Below, in pieces: positions 17,931 through 26,504 of a stretch of DNA of 64,000 nucleotides; within the stretch, counting starts at the first letter, position 1, and every line of letters begins with the position of its first letter. The notes beneath the pieces were generated by a model. The model was not told the DNA's origin. It worked only from the letters and a program-made list of their open reading frames with translations, and did not search any database. The translations under genes were made by a program, and so were the position numbers. The stretch comes from Pseudomonas capeferrum (lineage in GTDB: Bacteria > Pseudomonadota > Gammaproteobacteria > Pseudomonadales > Pseudomonadaceae): assembly GCF_013523055.1 (NCBI RefSeq), contig NZ_JAAMQM010000001.1:1-64000 (forward strand), read 5' to 3'.

Positions 17931-18467
17931 ATGGAACCCGGCAGCTACCAACTGAGCATGAGCCTGCTCATGACGCCAGATAAAGCCAATTTTTCCGGCA
18001 ATGTGCATGGAGGGGCGTTACTCAAGATGCTCGACGAGGTCGCCTTCGCCTGCGCCAAACGTTATGCAGGCAGTTATGTGGTTACGCTTTCAGTGGATCA
18101 AGTGACATTCAAGGAGCCGATCCATGTGGGTGAATTGGTCACCTTCCTTGCCTCGGTCAACTACACCGGCCGTACGTCGATGGAAGTTGGCGTGAAGGTG
18201 ATGACCGAGAATATCCATGAGCGCACCGTGCGCCACACCAACAGTTGCTACTTCACCATGGTCGCCATCGACGCCAACGGCAGACCTTGCCCGGTGCGCG
18301 CACTGGTCCCCGACACGCCGACCGAATGTCGCCGTTACGCCAAGGGCCTGTTGCGCAAGCAAAGGCGCCAAGAGTTGCAGGCCCGTTATGACGAGCTCCA
18401 GGAACTGGGCTGGGCGCCGGATTCACCGGCATCAGGCAATTCTTGCCACTCAAGGAGACCCCAATGA
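17931..18467 (+). CDS. Hotdog-fold acyl-CoA thioesterase (YciA-like)
   Basis: A 178-residue acyl-CoA hydrolase. NVHGGALLKMLDEVAF is the catalytic hotdog helix (Asp/His region), and VTLSVDQVTFKEPIHVGE and the later RTSMEVGVKVMTEN follow the YciA pattern. ATG 17931 has GAGGAAA at ideal spacing. It lies 153 bases after the Tam41-like gene; that gap holds a GCCGCC-loop-GGCGGC hairpin at about 17813-17829 but no T-run. It could supply or clear acyl thioesters for the sphingolipid pathway, or belong to the next short operon. It overlaps the lipoprotein gene by 4 bases. Confidence 0.85.
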   Translation: MEPGSYQLSMSLLMTPDKANFSGNVHGGALLKMLDEVAFACAKRYAGSYVVTLSVDQVTFKEPIHVGELVTFLASVNYTGRTSMEVGVKVMTENIHERTVRHTNSCYFTMVAIDANGRPCPVRALVPDTPTECRRYAKGLLRKQRRQELQARYDELQELGWAPDSPASGNSCHSRRPQ

Positions 18468-18766
18468 AGGCGTTGGTAACTATTTGGATCAGTTGCGCAG
18501 TGCTGGCCGCTTCTACGACCGGATGTGCCGATACGCCTGATGACCGTTGCTCGGAGCGCCCGCAGACCTATCAAGAGCGCTATGAGCACAATAAGCGCGC
18601 TGGCGATTTCATCTGCTACGAAAAAGCGTTGGAACGCGAAATGAGTAACGGAACACCGGACGCCTGCTCGAACAGTGCGGAGTCCTATCAGGCCGCATAC
18701 CAGAAACGGCAGCGATCGTCGGATTTTCTGTGTTACCAAAAGGCCTTGGCGCGAGAGCGCCGCTAG
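18464..18766 (+). CDS. Small secreted/lipoprotein with two internal repeats
   Basis: A 100-residue protein starting with the ATGA overlap of the thioesterase stop. A hydrophobic signal with AASTTGC (lipobox-like, Cys about residue 21) suggests lipidation or export. The mature part is two copies of about 31 residues, C-S-x5-Y-Q-x2-Y-x8-DF-x-CY-x-KALxRE, each with two Cys in matching places. The regular Cys positions suggest one disulfide per repeat. Family and function are not recognised. Confidence 0.65.
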   Translation: MKALVTIWISCAVLAASTTGCADTPDDRCSERPQTYQERYEHNKRAGDFICYEKALEREMSNGTPDACSNSAESYQAAYQKRQRSSDFLCYQKALARERR

Positions 18767-18850
18767 CCACAACCGCGGATCTTGTCTACTGGATAGCTTG
18801 GCGCTTGTCAAACGGAAAGCCAGCGGTAAACTATATATTGAGGTCTCTCC

Positions 18851-20086
18851 ATGTGGCTTATTGAACTCTCCGAAAAAAGCTATGCTGTTTATGTATTAGT
18901 CCTGCTAGGGATTGCGACACTCCTGAGCCTGGCGTCTTATTTTATCGTCCGCTTTATTATTCTGCGCCTTACGGTCAAGCTGCTTTTTCATTCAGGGCGC
19001 AATCACTACAAAAAATACACAGATCGCGAAATTCGCATTGTCAAACGCTTATCGAAAATCGCCCCTATTTTAGTTTTCTTTATCTTGAGCAAATCCGGTT
19101 TAGCCCTTGACGATGCAGTCATATCAGCCATCCAGACAATATGCGGTGCACTGGGTGTCATTAATATAGCGATTGTCATCAATGATGCGCTGGATGCGGG
19201 AAGCGAAAAGCACCTGCTTCATAAGCACAGGTCCATAAAAGGCTATATCCAAATCGCCAAGTTGGTGGTTTCGGGCGTGGCAATCATACTGATAGTTGCC
19301 ACGCTTTCCAACAAGTCACCCGTCATCATCCTGTCTAGCCTGGGGGCTGCCGCCGCTGTGCTGATGTTGGTTTTCCAGCATACGCTTATTTCGTTGGTTG
19401 CCAATATACAAGTCTCTTCATCCAGTGTCATTCAGATTGATGACTGGATCGAGATCCCCCAACTCAACATCAGTGGCGAGGTTATCGATATCGCCTTGCA
19501 CACCATAACCATCAGGAATTGGGACAATACGATCTCCCGTGTTCCCACCAAAAACTTTATTACCGACAGCTATACCAACTGGCAACCTATGTTCGACTCG
19601 GGAGGCCGCCGCATAAAGCGTAGCTTTTATGTTGACCAGTCCAGCATTGCTTTTGCCAGCCGCGAACTTTTGCAGTCAATCGAGTCAGTGCTGTACGCAA
19701 AGGACAAGCTTCATTACGCCATGGAGGAAATGATCCTCTCCGAGAACACCAAGCAAGTCATATTTGATGGCCTTACCAATCTCGGACTATTCAGAAAGCA
19801 CATCGTCGCTCATCTTAAGTCGAGGAAAGACATCAACCAGGAAATGTACCTCGTGGTGCGCCAGCTCTCCCCGACTGCCGATGGCTTACCGATCGAAATT
19901 TACTGCTTTAGCAAGAGCACTAATTGGGTTGATTATGAGGAGGCGCAATCATCGATATTTGAGTACATCTTCGCAGTTGCCAACTATTTCGATCTTGTTA
20001 TTTTCCAGAATCCGAGCGGAAAGGATATAAGCTCTCTGTCGTACATTCCAAGAACAATCCGAACGGACAAAAAACGACCTGCCTGA
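18851..20086 (+). CDS. MscS-family mechanosensitive channel (YbdG-like)
   Basis: A 411-residue membrane protein with about five helices before the pore helix. LSSLGAAAAVLMLVFQHTLI (about residues 162-181) is the Gly/Ala-rich TM3, and IQIDDWIEI plus GEVIDIALHTITIRNWDN form the MscS beta domain. Length and a long C-terminus fit the YbdG/MscM type. The DNA is visibly more AT-rich than its neighbours, which hints at separate ancestry. ATG 18851 is preceded by GAGGTCTCTCC. The likely role is protection from hypo-osmotic shock. Confidence 0.88.
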   Translation: MWLIELSEKSYAVYVLVLLGIATLLSLASYFIVRFIILRLTVKLLFHSGRNHYKKYTDREIRIVKRLSKIAPILVFFILSKSGLALDDAVISAIQTICGALGVINIAIVINDALDAGSEKHLLHKHRSIKGYIQIAKLVVSGVAIILIVATLSNKSPVIILSSLGAAAAVLMLVFQHTLISLVANIQVSSSSVIQIDDWIEIPQLNISGEVIDIALHTITIRNWDNTISRVPTKNFITDSYTNWQPMFDSGGRRIKRSFYVDQSSIAFASRELLQSIESVLYAKDKLHYAMEEMILSENTKQVIFDGLTNLGLFRKHIVAHLKSRKDINQEMYLVVRQLSPTADGLPIEIYCFSKSTNWVDYEEAQSSIFEYIFAVANYFDLVIFQNPSGKDISSLSYIPRTIRTDKKRPA

Positions 20087-20152
20087 CCCGCCCCAGCACC
20101 GTAATAAAGATGCTTTCTCGGCTTTTACGCCTCCGGCGAATGACCGACAAGC

Positions 20153-20184
20153 GGTAAGTCGAACCTTCTGAGGTACGACTTACC
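20153..20184. other. 9-bp stem hairpin after the MscS gene
   Basis: GGTAAGTCG (20153-20161) and CGACTTACC (20176-20184) form a perfect 9-bp stem with a 14-base loop, 67 bases after the channel stop. There is no T-run, so it is at best a weak terminator. It could equally be an operator or an IS scar. Confidence 0.35.
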
Positions 20185-20251
20185 GGACACGTAGACCACA
20201 GAGCGCTCGACGCACGTCAGGTCGGTCTCACGGCCAATCGAGCGGCCTCAT

Positions 20252-20760
20252 TCAAAGCGCTTGGTTGTCGGGTGTTGTTTCCAAGTGGAGTGGTGTTGCC
20301 CGGGGTTTGCTTTTTCGTACGAACTGATACGAGATGCCCAGCAGCACAAAACCTGCTGGAGCGAAGCTCAAGGCTTGGCGCGTATCGGTCTCCAACGTCA
20401 GCAGCGCGATGATAAATGCGAAGAAAGCCAGGCACGCCCAGGCCATGATCACGCCGCCAGGCATTTGTACTTCGACGCTGTATGCAGCGCTGGCCGATTT
20501 TTCCGGTAGGCCAGGTAAGACAGCAGAATGATCGACCAGACAAACATGAAAAGGATTGCGGAGATCGTAGTGATCAGGGTGAATGCTTGCATCAGGTTTG
20601 GGATCAGATGCACCAGCAAACGCCTGCCAGCAAGCAGGTGCAGGAGAAGATCAACCCGCTGGACGGCACCGAGCGTTTCGACAGTGTAGTGAAGCGCTGC
20701 GGTGCAACGCCTTCCTGCGCCAAGCCAAACAGCATCCGGCTGGTCGAGAACCCCTGGTGT
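20252..20760 (-). pseudogene. CycA-like amino-acid permease, decayed 3' end
   Basis: Leftward DNA encodes the last third of an APC-family permease in three frames. The pieces are FSTSRMLFGLAQEGVAPQRF, then QAFTLITTISAILFMFVWS with SYLAYRKNRP, then MPGGVIMAWACLAFFAF and LETDTRQAL. These follow the D-serine/alanine/glycine transporter CycA closely. A frame change near 20465 looks like one missing A (AAATGCC for AAAATGCC), and another lies near 20610. The 5' two thirds are absent, replaced by IS-remnant sequence. The gene is dead. Confidence 0.85.
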
Positions 20761-20825
20761 CAGGATAGTTGTCGCCTCTCCCGATTCACCTGAAAATCAA
20801 CCCCGGGGGCGGAAAGCGAGTCGAA

Positions 20826-21119
20826 GTGCCGTACGATTCCTCTGAGCGTAAAACTGAACCGCTCAAGATGCTGCTCCCCCCGCTGAGCCTGACGATGGCC
20901 GAGGTAGCCCGGCGCGAGGGAGTCATCGAAATGTCGCTGTCCAACTGGCGTAAACAAGCCAGAGCCAAAGGATGTGAAGTGGCCGATCCCCATCACTCAG
21001 CCGAATCCTGGTCGGTGGAAATGAAGTTCTCTACCGGGTCAACACGCAACTGGGCACCGATAGGCACTGTACTTCTGAATCCTGACCGGGAGCAGCAGTA
21101 CGCGAAAGAAGCGGCATAG
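20826..21119 (+). pseudogene. Insertion-sequence transposase remnant
   Basis: The frame contains LLPPLSLTMAEVARREGV and SLSNWRKQARAKG, the helix-turn-helix start of an IS3-type orfA (the family pattern is LLPP..x..PEVAxEEGIS..TLYNWR). The C-terminal NPDREQQYAKEAA does not continue that family and recalls the end of an IS110-type transposase, so two remnants may be joined. It directly abuts the broken permease gene, which suggests the insertion truncated it. No intact ends or terminal repeats are visible. Confidence 0.55.
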
Positions 21120-21287
21120 TTGCATGGTCGACGCGACAACTACCTTGAACAACGCAGAAAGGGACCCGCCGTAAGGGCGGAAAGGTGAGTATGGGCCACT
21201 AACGTAAATGGATATTCACCCTGTATAAGTGCCCCAGTGACAGTCCCTGCCTGGCAGCATACAAGATTGTGATATTAGCGCCTTTCG

Positions 21288-22040
21288 TCAAAGGCTAACC
21301 CCCAACACCTCCCGCAACCGCTCCCCACGCGCATCATCCGCCGCCCCCACCAGCGCAAAGTTGTACGCCCCATGCGACCAATACCGCGCCTGCAAGGCCC
21401 CTTCCGTCCTTTCCCCACTGGGCATCCGCTCGAACCGTTCCCCAGGCGACCGCAGGAACAGGCTGACTCGCTGCCCCCCGCCATCCTCGAATACCAACAA
21501 CGCCGCCGGCCCTTGTTCATTGCTCAGCAAGCGCGCCCCTACCGGCTCGAACCCGTACGCTGCCAGGTCAGGCAACTCCCCTACCCGACTGAAATGACGC
21601 CCCAGCCACGCCTGCAAGGCAGCCGGCGCACTCGCGCGAATATCCAAAGCAGGCGTGTCCGCGAACAACCGATGTGCCTGCAGGGCATCCGCCATCGGCA
21701 AGACATCGACCTGCAAGGTGGCTTCCTTCGCCTGCCAACCAGCAAAACCACCAAGCCCCAACGCAAGCACTAGCACCGCAGCGCTGGCGAACCTGCGTCG
21801 GCGACGATGACGCAGCTGTCGATCCAGGCGGGAAAGGTCCAGCGGCGCTGTAGCAGGCAGTTCATGGAGGCCCGCCAGGGCCGTGCGCAAGCGTCGAGCG
21901 TCGCTGCGCCAGGCGTCTATCCGCTGCGCCTGCTGCGGGTTGGCCGCCAGCCAGGACTCGACCTCGGCGCGGCGCGTAGCCGTCAGACGGTCATCGACAT
22001 AGGCGTGCAGCTCTTGCTCGGTAGGAATCAGGGTCGTCAT
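21288..22040 (-). CDS. Anti-sigma factor, membrane-anchored
   Basis: A 250-residue protein overlapping the ECF sigma stop by 4 bases. The N-terminal 80 residues (ELHAYVDDRLTATRRAEVESWL) form the cytoplasmic anti-sigma helix bundle, without the Zn-binding HxxxCxxC motif. One membrane helix follows a basic RRRRRF stretch (about residues 84-105), then a periplasmic domain of about 145 residues. It should hold the sigma factor inactive until a periplasmic, probably oxidative, signal arrives. Confidence 0.82.
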   Translation of the reverse strand: MTTLIPTEQELHAYVDDRLTATRRAEVESWLAANPQQAQRIDAWRSDARRLRTALAGLHELPATAPLDLSRLDRQLRHRRRRRFASAAVLVLALGLGGFAGWQAKEATLQVDVLPMADALQAHRLFADTPALDIRASAPAALQAWLGRHFSRVGELPDLAAYGFEPVGARLLSNEQGPAALLVFEDGGGQRVSLFLRSPGERFERMPSGERTEGALQARYWSHGAYNFALVGAADDARGERLREVLGVSL

Positions 22041-22552
22041 TTCAATCTCCGCAACGCCGGGGGCGCAGGCTTGCCCTCGGCCAATACTCGGAAGGCAGCA
22101 CGGGCACGCGACAAGCGTGACATTACCGTGCCCATGGGGATGTCCAGCGCCTGGGACACTTCCCTGTAGCTCAGGCCTTCGACGCTGACCAACAACAGCA
22201 GTGCACGCTGTTCGTCCGGTAAGCGAGCAAAGGCCTCCAGGTCAGCCTGGGCCAGGATAATGCTCTCGGTCTCGTTGCCCGTAGCCTCGTCAGGTGCATG
22301 GCCGAACCAGGACAGCCAGCGCGCATGCAGCCGCTCACGCCGCTTGCCGTCGAGAAAGAGCCGATAAAGGATGGCGAACAACCAGGGTCGCAACCCCTCG
22401 GCGTCGCGCTGCTGGTCACGACGGGTCAGGGCCCGTTCGACCGTCGCCTGGACCAGATCGTCGGCACCGCCGGGCTCGCGACTCAGCCACAGCGCGAAGC
22501 GGCGCAAGCGCTGCAGCAGCTCGCGCCATTGTTGCTCGTCAAGATCATGCAT
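22037..22552 (-). CDS. ECF-family RNA polymerase sigma factor
   Basis: A 171-residue sigma factor. Region 2 (DLVQATVERALTR, GLRPWLFAILYRLFLD) and region 4 (QRALLLLVSVEGLSYREVSQALDIPMGTVMSRLSRAR) are clear, and region 3 is missing as in ECF sigmas. It forms an operon with the anti-sigma gene and is divergent from the catalase/cytochrome b561 operon. GGAATAA-N14-CGTC in front of both operons suggests autoregulation plus control of the peroxidase. Confidence 0.92.
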   Translation of the reverse strand: MHDLDEQQWRELLQRLRRFALWLSREPGGADDLVQATVERALTRRDQQRDAEGLRPWLFAILYRLFLDGKRRERLHARWLSWFGHAPDEATGNETESIILAQADLEAFARLPDEQRALLLLVSVEGLSYREVSQALDIPMGTVMSRLSRARAAFRVLAEGKPAPPALRRLK

Positions 22553-22593
22553 GGCCAGGGTCGGTGCCTCCAGGACGTTCAGTGTACGGAGCA

Positions 22594-22618
22594 GACGCCT
22601 TCCTTCGAAACTTATTCC
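22594..22618 (-). promoter_or_regulatory. ECF-type promoter of the sigma/anti-sigma operon
   Basis: On the minus strand GGAATAA (22618-22612), 14 bases, then CGTC (22597-22594), about 42 bases upstream of the sigma ATG. The spacing and elements are identical to those of the divergent promoter, which supports recognition by the same ECF factor. Confidence 0.65.
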
Positions 22619-22627
22619 AGGCCCAAG

Positions 22628-22652
22628 GGAATAAAAGGTCGTCCGTACCGTC
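22628..22652 (+). promoter_or_regulatory. ECF-type promoter of the catalase/cytochrome operon
   Basis: GGAATAA (22628-22634), 14 bases, then CGTC (22649-22652), 34 bases before the catalase ATG. It mirrors the promoter of the sigma operon, with the two -35 boxes back to back 9 bases apart. Confidence 0.65.
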
Positions 22653-22686
22653 GTACCGGCTCATTCACCTACCTCGGAACGCGTTC

Positions 22687-23733
22687 ATGAAGACCCCGTT
22701 ACACGGCCCCGCCAAGTACGTGCGCCTGATTGCCATCGGTGCGGGCCTCACGGCACTGGCCTGCTCATTCGCCTATGCCGCCGGTTGGATCGGCACGCCC
22801 GGCCTCACCCCGCAACGGATCATTGACACCTTCGAGGCCCAGGCCGGTCATCATCCGGGCTATCGCAAGAACCACGCCAAGGGCATCTGCGTGACAGGCC
22901 ATTTCGCCAGTAGCGGCCTGGCTCGATCGCTGTCCACCGCGCGGGTATTCAGCCAGCCCCGTGTGCCGGTGATCGGCCGCTTCGCCATCGGTGGCGCCAA
23001 CCCTTCGACCCCGGACACCAAAGTGCCCACGCGCAGCCTCGCGGTACAATTCGCCACGGACGACGGCCAGGTCTGGCGCAGCGGGATGAACAACCCCCCG
23101 GTCCTGGCGGTGGGCACGCCGCAAGCCTTCTATCAGCAGGTGCTGGCGATGACCCCGGATCCGGCGACAGGCAAACCCGACCCTGCACGGATGCAGGCGT
23201 TCTTCGCGGCGCATCCGGAAAGCGCCGCGTTCCGTGCCTGGGCGTCCAGCTACAAGGCGAGCGACAGTTTCGCCAACACCGGGTACAACAGCATCAATGC
23301 CTTTCGTTTGATCGACGCCGCTGGCCATGTCCAGCCCGTTCGTTGGCAATTGGTACCGGAGACAGCCTTCAACGCGCTGCCAAGCGACGTGCGGGATGTC
23401 GACTATCTGCAGCATGACTTGCGCCAGCGGCTGGCACAGGGTCCGCTGCGCTGGAGCCTGCGCCTGACCTTGGCGGAGCCAGGCGACCCAGTCGACGACC
23501 CCAGCCAAGCCTGGCCGGACGATCGTCGCAGCATCGACGCCGGGATGCTGGTAATCGAAAGCGTCGAACCGCCCGAGCAAGGCGCTTGCCGTGACCTCAA
23601 TTTCGACCCGCTGATCCTGCCCCAAGGCATCAAGGCTTCTGCCGATCCTATCCTGGCCGCCCGCTCGGCCGCCTATGCCGAGTCCTTCAACCGCCGCAGC
23701 CGTGAAACGCAACCCTCCGGAGCCCGACCATGA
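22687..23733 (+). CDS. Periplasmic catalase-family peroxidase (SrpA-like)
   Basis: A 348-residue protein with a signal-type N-terminus (LIAIGAGLTALACSFAYAAGW). It matches the short catalase-related peroxidase family: NHAKGICVTGHF carries the distal His, followed by PVIGRFAIGG, SLAVQFATDDGQ and NSINAFRLIDAAG. It is much shorter than a true catalase. It lies before the cytochrome b561 gene with a 4-base overlap. It probably uses heme to reduce peroxides in the periplasm with electrons passed by the b561, under ECF control. Confidence 0.88.
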   Translation: MKTPLHGPAKYVRLIAIGAGLTALACSFAYAAGWIGTPGLTPQRIIDTFEAQAGHHPGYRKNHAKGICVTGHFASSGLARSLSTARVFSQPRVPVIGRFAIGGANPSTPDTKVPTRSLAVQFATDDGQVWRSGMNNPPVLAVGTPQAFYQQVLAMTPDPATGKPDPARMQAFFAAHPESAAFRAWASSYKASDSFANTGYNSINAFRLIDAAGHVQPVRWQLVPETAFNALPSDVRDVDYLQHDLRQRLAQGPLRWSLRLTLAEPGDPVDDPSQAWPDDRRSIDAGMLVIESVEPPEQGACRDLNFDPLILPQGIKASADPILAARSAAYAESFNRRSRETQPSGARP

Positions 23734-24263
23734 CTTCCCCATCCATCGCCTTTCATCCTCTGCATCGGCTGATCCACTGGCTGATGGCCGCGCTGATCCT
23801 GGCGCAGTTGTTCATTGGCGTGAGCATGATCGGCGACCTGTCGGTCCGGCATGGTCAGTTCATTCAATGGCACAAGGCGATCGGCCTGGCACTGCTGGCA
23901 TTGGTCCTGCTGCGCATCGGTCTGCGTCTGGCCCTGGCGCACCCTGCGATACCGAATGATCTGCCCCGCGTGCAACGTCTGGCGGCCGGTATTTCGCACT
24001 GGGTGCTCTACGCCTTGATGCTGGCGATGCCGCTGTTGGGTTGGGCGATGCTCTCGGCGGGCGGTTATCCGCGACCGTTGCAACTGCCGGCCATCGCGCC
24101 CCACGATCTGCACCTCTATGCCCTGTTGCGCCAGGCCCACGGCTGGGCTGGCTACCTGCTGTTCGCCACGGTGCTGGTGCATCTGGGAGCGGCATTGATG
24201 CATGCCCTGGTGCGACGTGATGGCGTCATGCGGAGCATGTGGCCAGGGCCGCTGCGCCGGTGA
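23730..24263 (+). CDS. Cytochrome b561
   Basis: A 177-residue protein with four membrane helices. His residues at HPLHRLIHWLMA (N-terminal), IQWHKAIG, and near PHDLHLYALLRQAHGWAGY and VLVHLGAALMHALV are candidate axial heme ligands. The family transfers electrons from quinol across the inner membrane. The overlap with the peroxidase gene suggests it is the electron donor. Confidence 0.9.
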   Translation: MTSPSIAFHPLHRLIHWLMAALILAQLFIGVSMIGDLSVRHGQFIQWHKAIGLALLALVLLRIGLRLALAHPAIPNDLPRVQRLAAGISHWVLYALMLAMPLLGWAMLSAGGYPRPLQLPAIAPHDLHLYALLRQAHGWAGYLLFATVLVHLGAALMHALVRRDGVMRSMWPGPLRR

Positions 24264-24342
24264 ATGTATCCGTTGCGGGCAGTCCGGTTCGACAAATGCA
24301 AAAAATTATTACTAACATCACAGGTACTTGCCGCTGACTGTT

Positions 24343-25560
24343 ATGGACTGCCCGATGAATGTCGCAAAGGATCCTGCCTCGTTGAACACCGCCCGCGCCT
24401 TGGACATACGCCCGCTGTTGCTGGTCAACATGACCTGCACCATGTCGATGATGGCTTTCGTCGCCTTGATCGGCCCCATCTCCCGCTTGCTGGGCATGGC
24501 GACCTGGCAAGCGGGGGCCGCCGTGACCGTGGCCGGGGTAGTCTGGGTGCTGCTCGCCAGGCCTTGGGGGCGTGCCGCCGACCGCTACGGACGTCGCCGC
24601 GTGCTGCTCTTGGGCAGCGCCGGCTTCACCCTGTCTTATTGGCTGCTGTGCCTGTTTATCGACGGTGCGTTGCGTTGGCTGCCTGGCGCTACCCTCGCCT
24701 TCATCGGCATGATGCTGGTGCGCGGCATGATCGGTGGTTTCTATGCCGCCCTGCCCGTGGCGGGTACCGCCCTGATCGCCGACCATGTAGAACCGCAGGC
24801 GCGCGCGCGCGCCATGGCCTCGCTGGGCGCGGCCAATGCCGTCGGCCTGGTCCTGGGTCCGGCGGTGGCGGCGCTGCTGGCACGTTACAGCCTGAGCCTG
24901 CCGTTCTATGTCATGTCGTTGCTACCGGCGAGCGCCTTTCTGATACTGCTGTTCAAGCTCAAGCCGCAGCCATTGCATCACGCCCATGCGCCCAACCCGG
25001 TACGCCTGAGCGATCCACGCTTGCGTCGGCCCCTATTGGTGGCATTCGCCGCCATGCTCAGCGTGACCGTTTCGCAGATTACCGTAGGTTTCTTCGCCCT
25101 CGATCGATTGCAGCTGCCAGCGGGCGAAGCCGCTCAGGCAGCCGGCATCGCGCTGACAACCGTGGGGGTCGCGTTGATTTTCGCCCAGGTGATGATGCGC
25201 AAGCTTGAATGGCCGCCGCTGAAGATGATCCGCGTGGGCGCAAGTGTATCGGCGCTGGGCTTCGCCTGCGCCGCACTGGCCAGCACCGCCCCTGTGCTGT
25301 GGGCCTGTTTCTTCGTCGCGGCGGCGGGCATGGGCTTTGTCTTTCCTGCTTTTTCCGCCCTGGCGGCCAATGCCATGCATGCCTCCGAGCAGGGCGCGAC
25401 CGCGGGTTCCATCGGAGCCGCGCAAGGCATGGGCGCGGTGATCGGTCCACTCGCCGCAACCCTGGTCTACGCCGTCGATCCGCGCCTGCCCTACCTGGCG
25501 ATTGCCGTCTTGCTGCTACTGGTCGGCCTGTGGCCAGCACCCGTAGCCCCACGAAGCTGA
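24343..25560 (+). CDS. MFS transporter, TetA-like 12-TM efflux type
   Basis: A major-facilitator protein of about 405 residues. The motif-A loop ARPWGRAADRYGRRRVLL sits between helices 2 and 3, GMIGGFYAALPVAGTALIAD holds motif-C-like Gly/Pro, and a second half of six helices follows. The start is uncertain: TTG 24328, ATG 24343 and ATG 24355 are in frame, and none has a strong ribosome-binding site. The likely role is drug or metabolite efflux. The next gene encodes a cupin regulator that may control it. Confidence 0.8.
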   Translation: MDCPMNVAKDPASLNTARALDIRPLLLVNMTCTMSMMAFVALIGPISRLLGMATWQAGAAVTVAGVVWVLLARPWGRAADRYGRRRVLLLGSAGFTLSYWLLCLFIDGALRWLPGATLAFIGMMLVRGMIGGFYAALPVAGTALIADHVEPQARARAMASLGAANAVGLVLGPAVAALLARYSLSLPFYVMSLLPASAFLILLFKLKPQPLHHAHAPNPVRLSDPRLRRPLLVAFAAMLSVTVSQITVGFFALDRLQLPAGEAAQAAGIALTTVGVALIFAQVMMRKLEWPPLKMIRVGASVSALGFACAALASTAPVLWACFFVAAAGMGFVFPAFSALAANAMHASEQGATAGSIGAAQGMGAVIGPLAATLVYAVDPRLPYLAIAVLLLLVGLWPAPVAPRS

Positions 25561-25645
25561 CAAGCACAGCGCGTCGATCCCCGTAGTGTGTTTAAATGCG
25601 TCGGCCATTATTCTTTACACCACTCATTTCTACATCAAGGCGGCT

Positions 25646-26191
25646 ATGGACACAGGGACACGACTCAAACTGGTGCGCGAACGCAACGGCCTCTCCCAGC
25701 GGGAACTGGCCCGCCGCAGCGGTCTGACCAACTCGACGATTTCGCAGATCGAACAGAATCGCGTCAGTCCCTCGGTCAGTTCCCTGAAAAAGTTGCTCGA
25801 AGGCATTCCAATGAGCCTTGCCGAGTTCTTCAGTTTCGATACACCGGTGCGTGAGGAACGTTTCGTGTTTCGTGGCGGCGAGCAGCCGGACCTGGGCCGC
25901 AACGGCCTGCGCATGCTGCTGGTCGGTGCCAGCGTCGAAGGTCGACAGATGCGCCTGCTGCGTGAGCTCTACGCTCCAGGTGCCGATTCCGGCGAGCCGA
26001 TCGTGCACGCCGAGGGCGAAGAGTGCGGTCTGGTTACCCGCGGCACGGTGGAAATGTGGGTCGACGGCCAGGTAAGCGTTCTCAACTCCGGCGATGGGTA
26101 TTACATCCCTACCACCCTGGCGCACAGCTTCAAGAATATCGGCCCCGAAGAGGCCGAGATCATCAGTGCCAATACCCCCGCCAACTTCTGA
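25646..26191 (+). CDS. XRE-cupin transcriptional regulator (PuuR-like)
   Basis: A 181-residue protein. The N-terminal helix-turn-helix TRLKLVRERNGLSQRELARR..GLTNSTISQIEQ occupies residues 4-40. The C-terminal half is a cupin_2 barrel ending GDGYYIPTTLAHSFKNIGPEEAEII. This architecture matches PuuR-type regulators of polyamine and amino-acid genes. ATG 25646 is chosen because the domain starts directly after it. The target is unknown, but the preceding MFS gene is a candidate. Confidence 0.88.
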   Translation: MDTGTRLKLVRERNGLSQRELARRSGLTNSTISQIEQNRVSPSVSSLKKLLEGIPMSLAEFFSFDTPVREERFVFRGGEQPDLGRNGLRMLLVGASVEGRQMRLLRELYAPGADSGEPIVHAEGEECGLVTRGTVEMWVDGQVSVLNSGDGYYIPTTLAHSFKNIGPEEAEIISANTPANF

Positions 26192-26504
26192 GTCGCGGGC
26201 TGCGTCGGCCACTGCGTCGTCCTTGAACAGCCGCGATGTCTACCAGCGCCTGCGCGATGCCGCCCTCGGTGTCAGCCCGCTGATCCTGCGGCAACGGCAG
26301 GCCGACGTGATCGAGGTAGCCATCGATGACTGGCACCTGAGCCTGGCCTGGGATTGCGAAGGCCTGGCGTACTGCCTCGGCGCCGTCAGTCCCGAAGGTC
26401 GCAGCGCCGGTCTGGAGGACTGGCACCGCTACGACACCGACCCCGTGAGCCTGCTCAGCCTCTGGGAACGCGCGCAGATCGAGCGACTGCTCGCGCGCGC
26501 TTGA
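26166..26504 (+). CDS. DUF7693-like small conserved protein
   Basis: A short cytoplasmic protein. NSRDVYQRLRDAALG at its start and WHRYDTDPVSLLSLWERAQIERLL at its end match a Pseudomonas-specific hypothetical family. GTG 26166 would overlap the regulator gene by 26 bases; TTG 26223 (93 residues) starts exactly at the conserved part and may be the true start. No function is known. Confidence 0.6.
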   Translation: MPIPPPTSESRAASATASSLNSRDVYQRLRDAALGVSPLILRQRQADVIEVAIDDWHLSLAWDCEGLAYCLGAVSPEGRSAGLEDWHRYDTDPVSLLSLWERAQIERLLARA

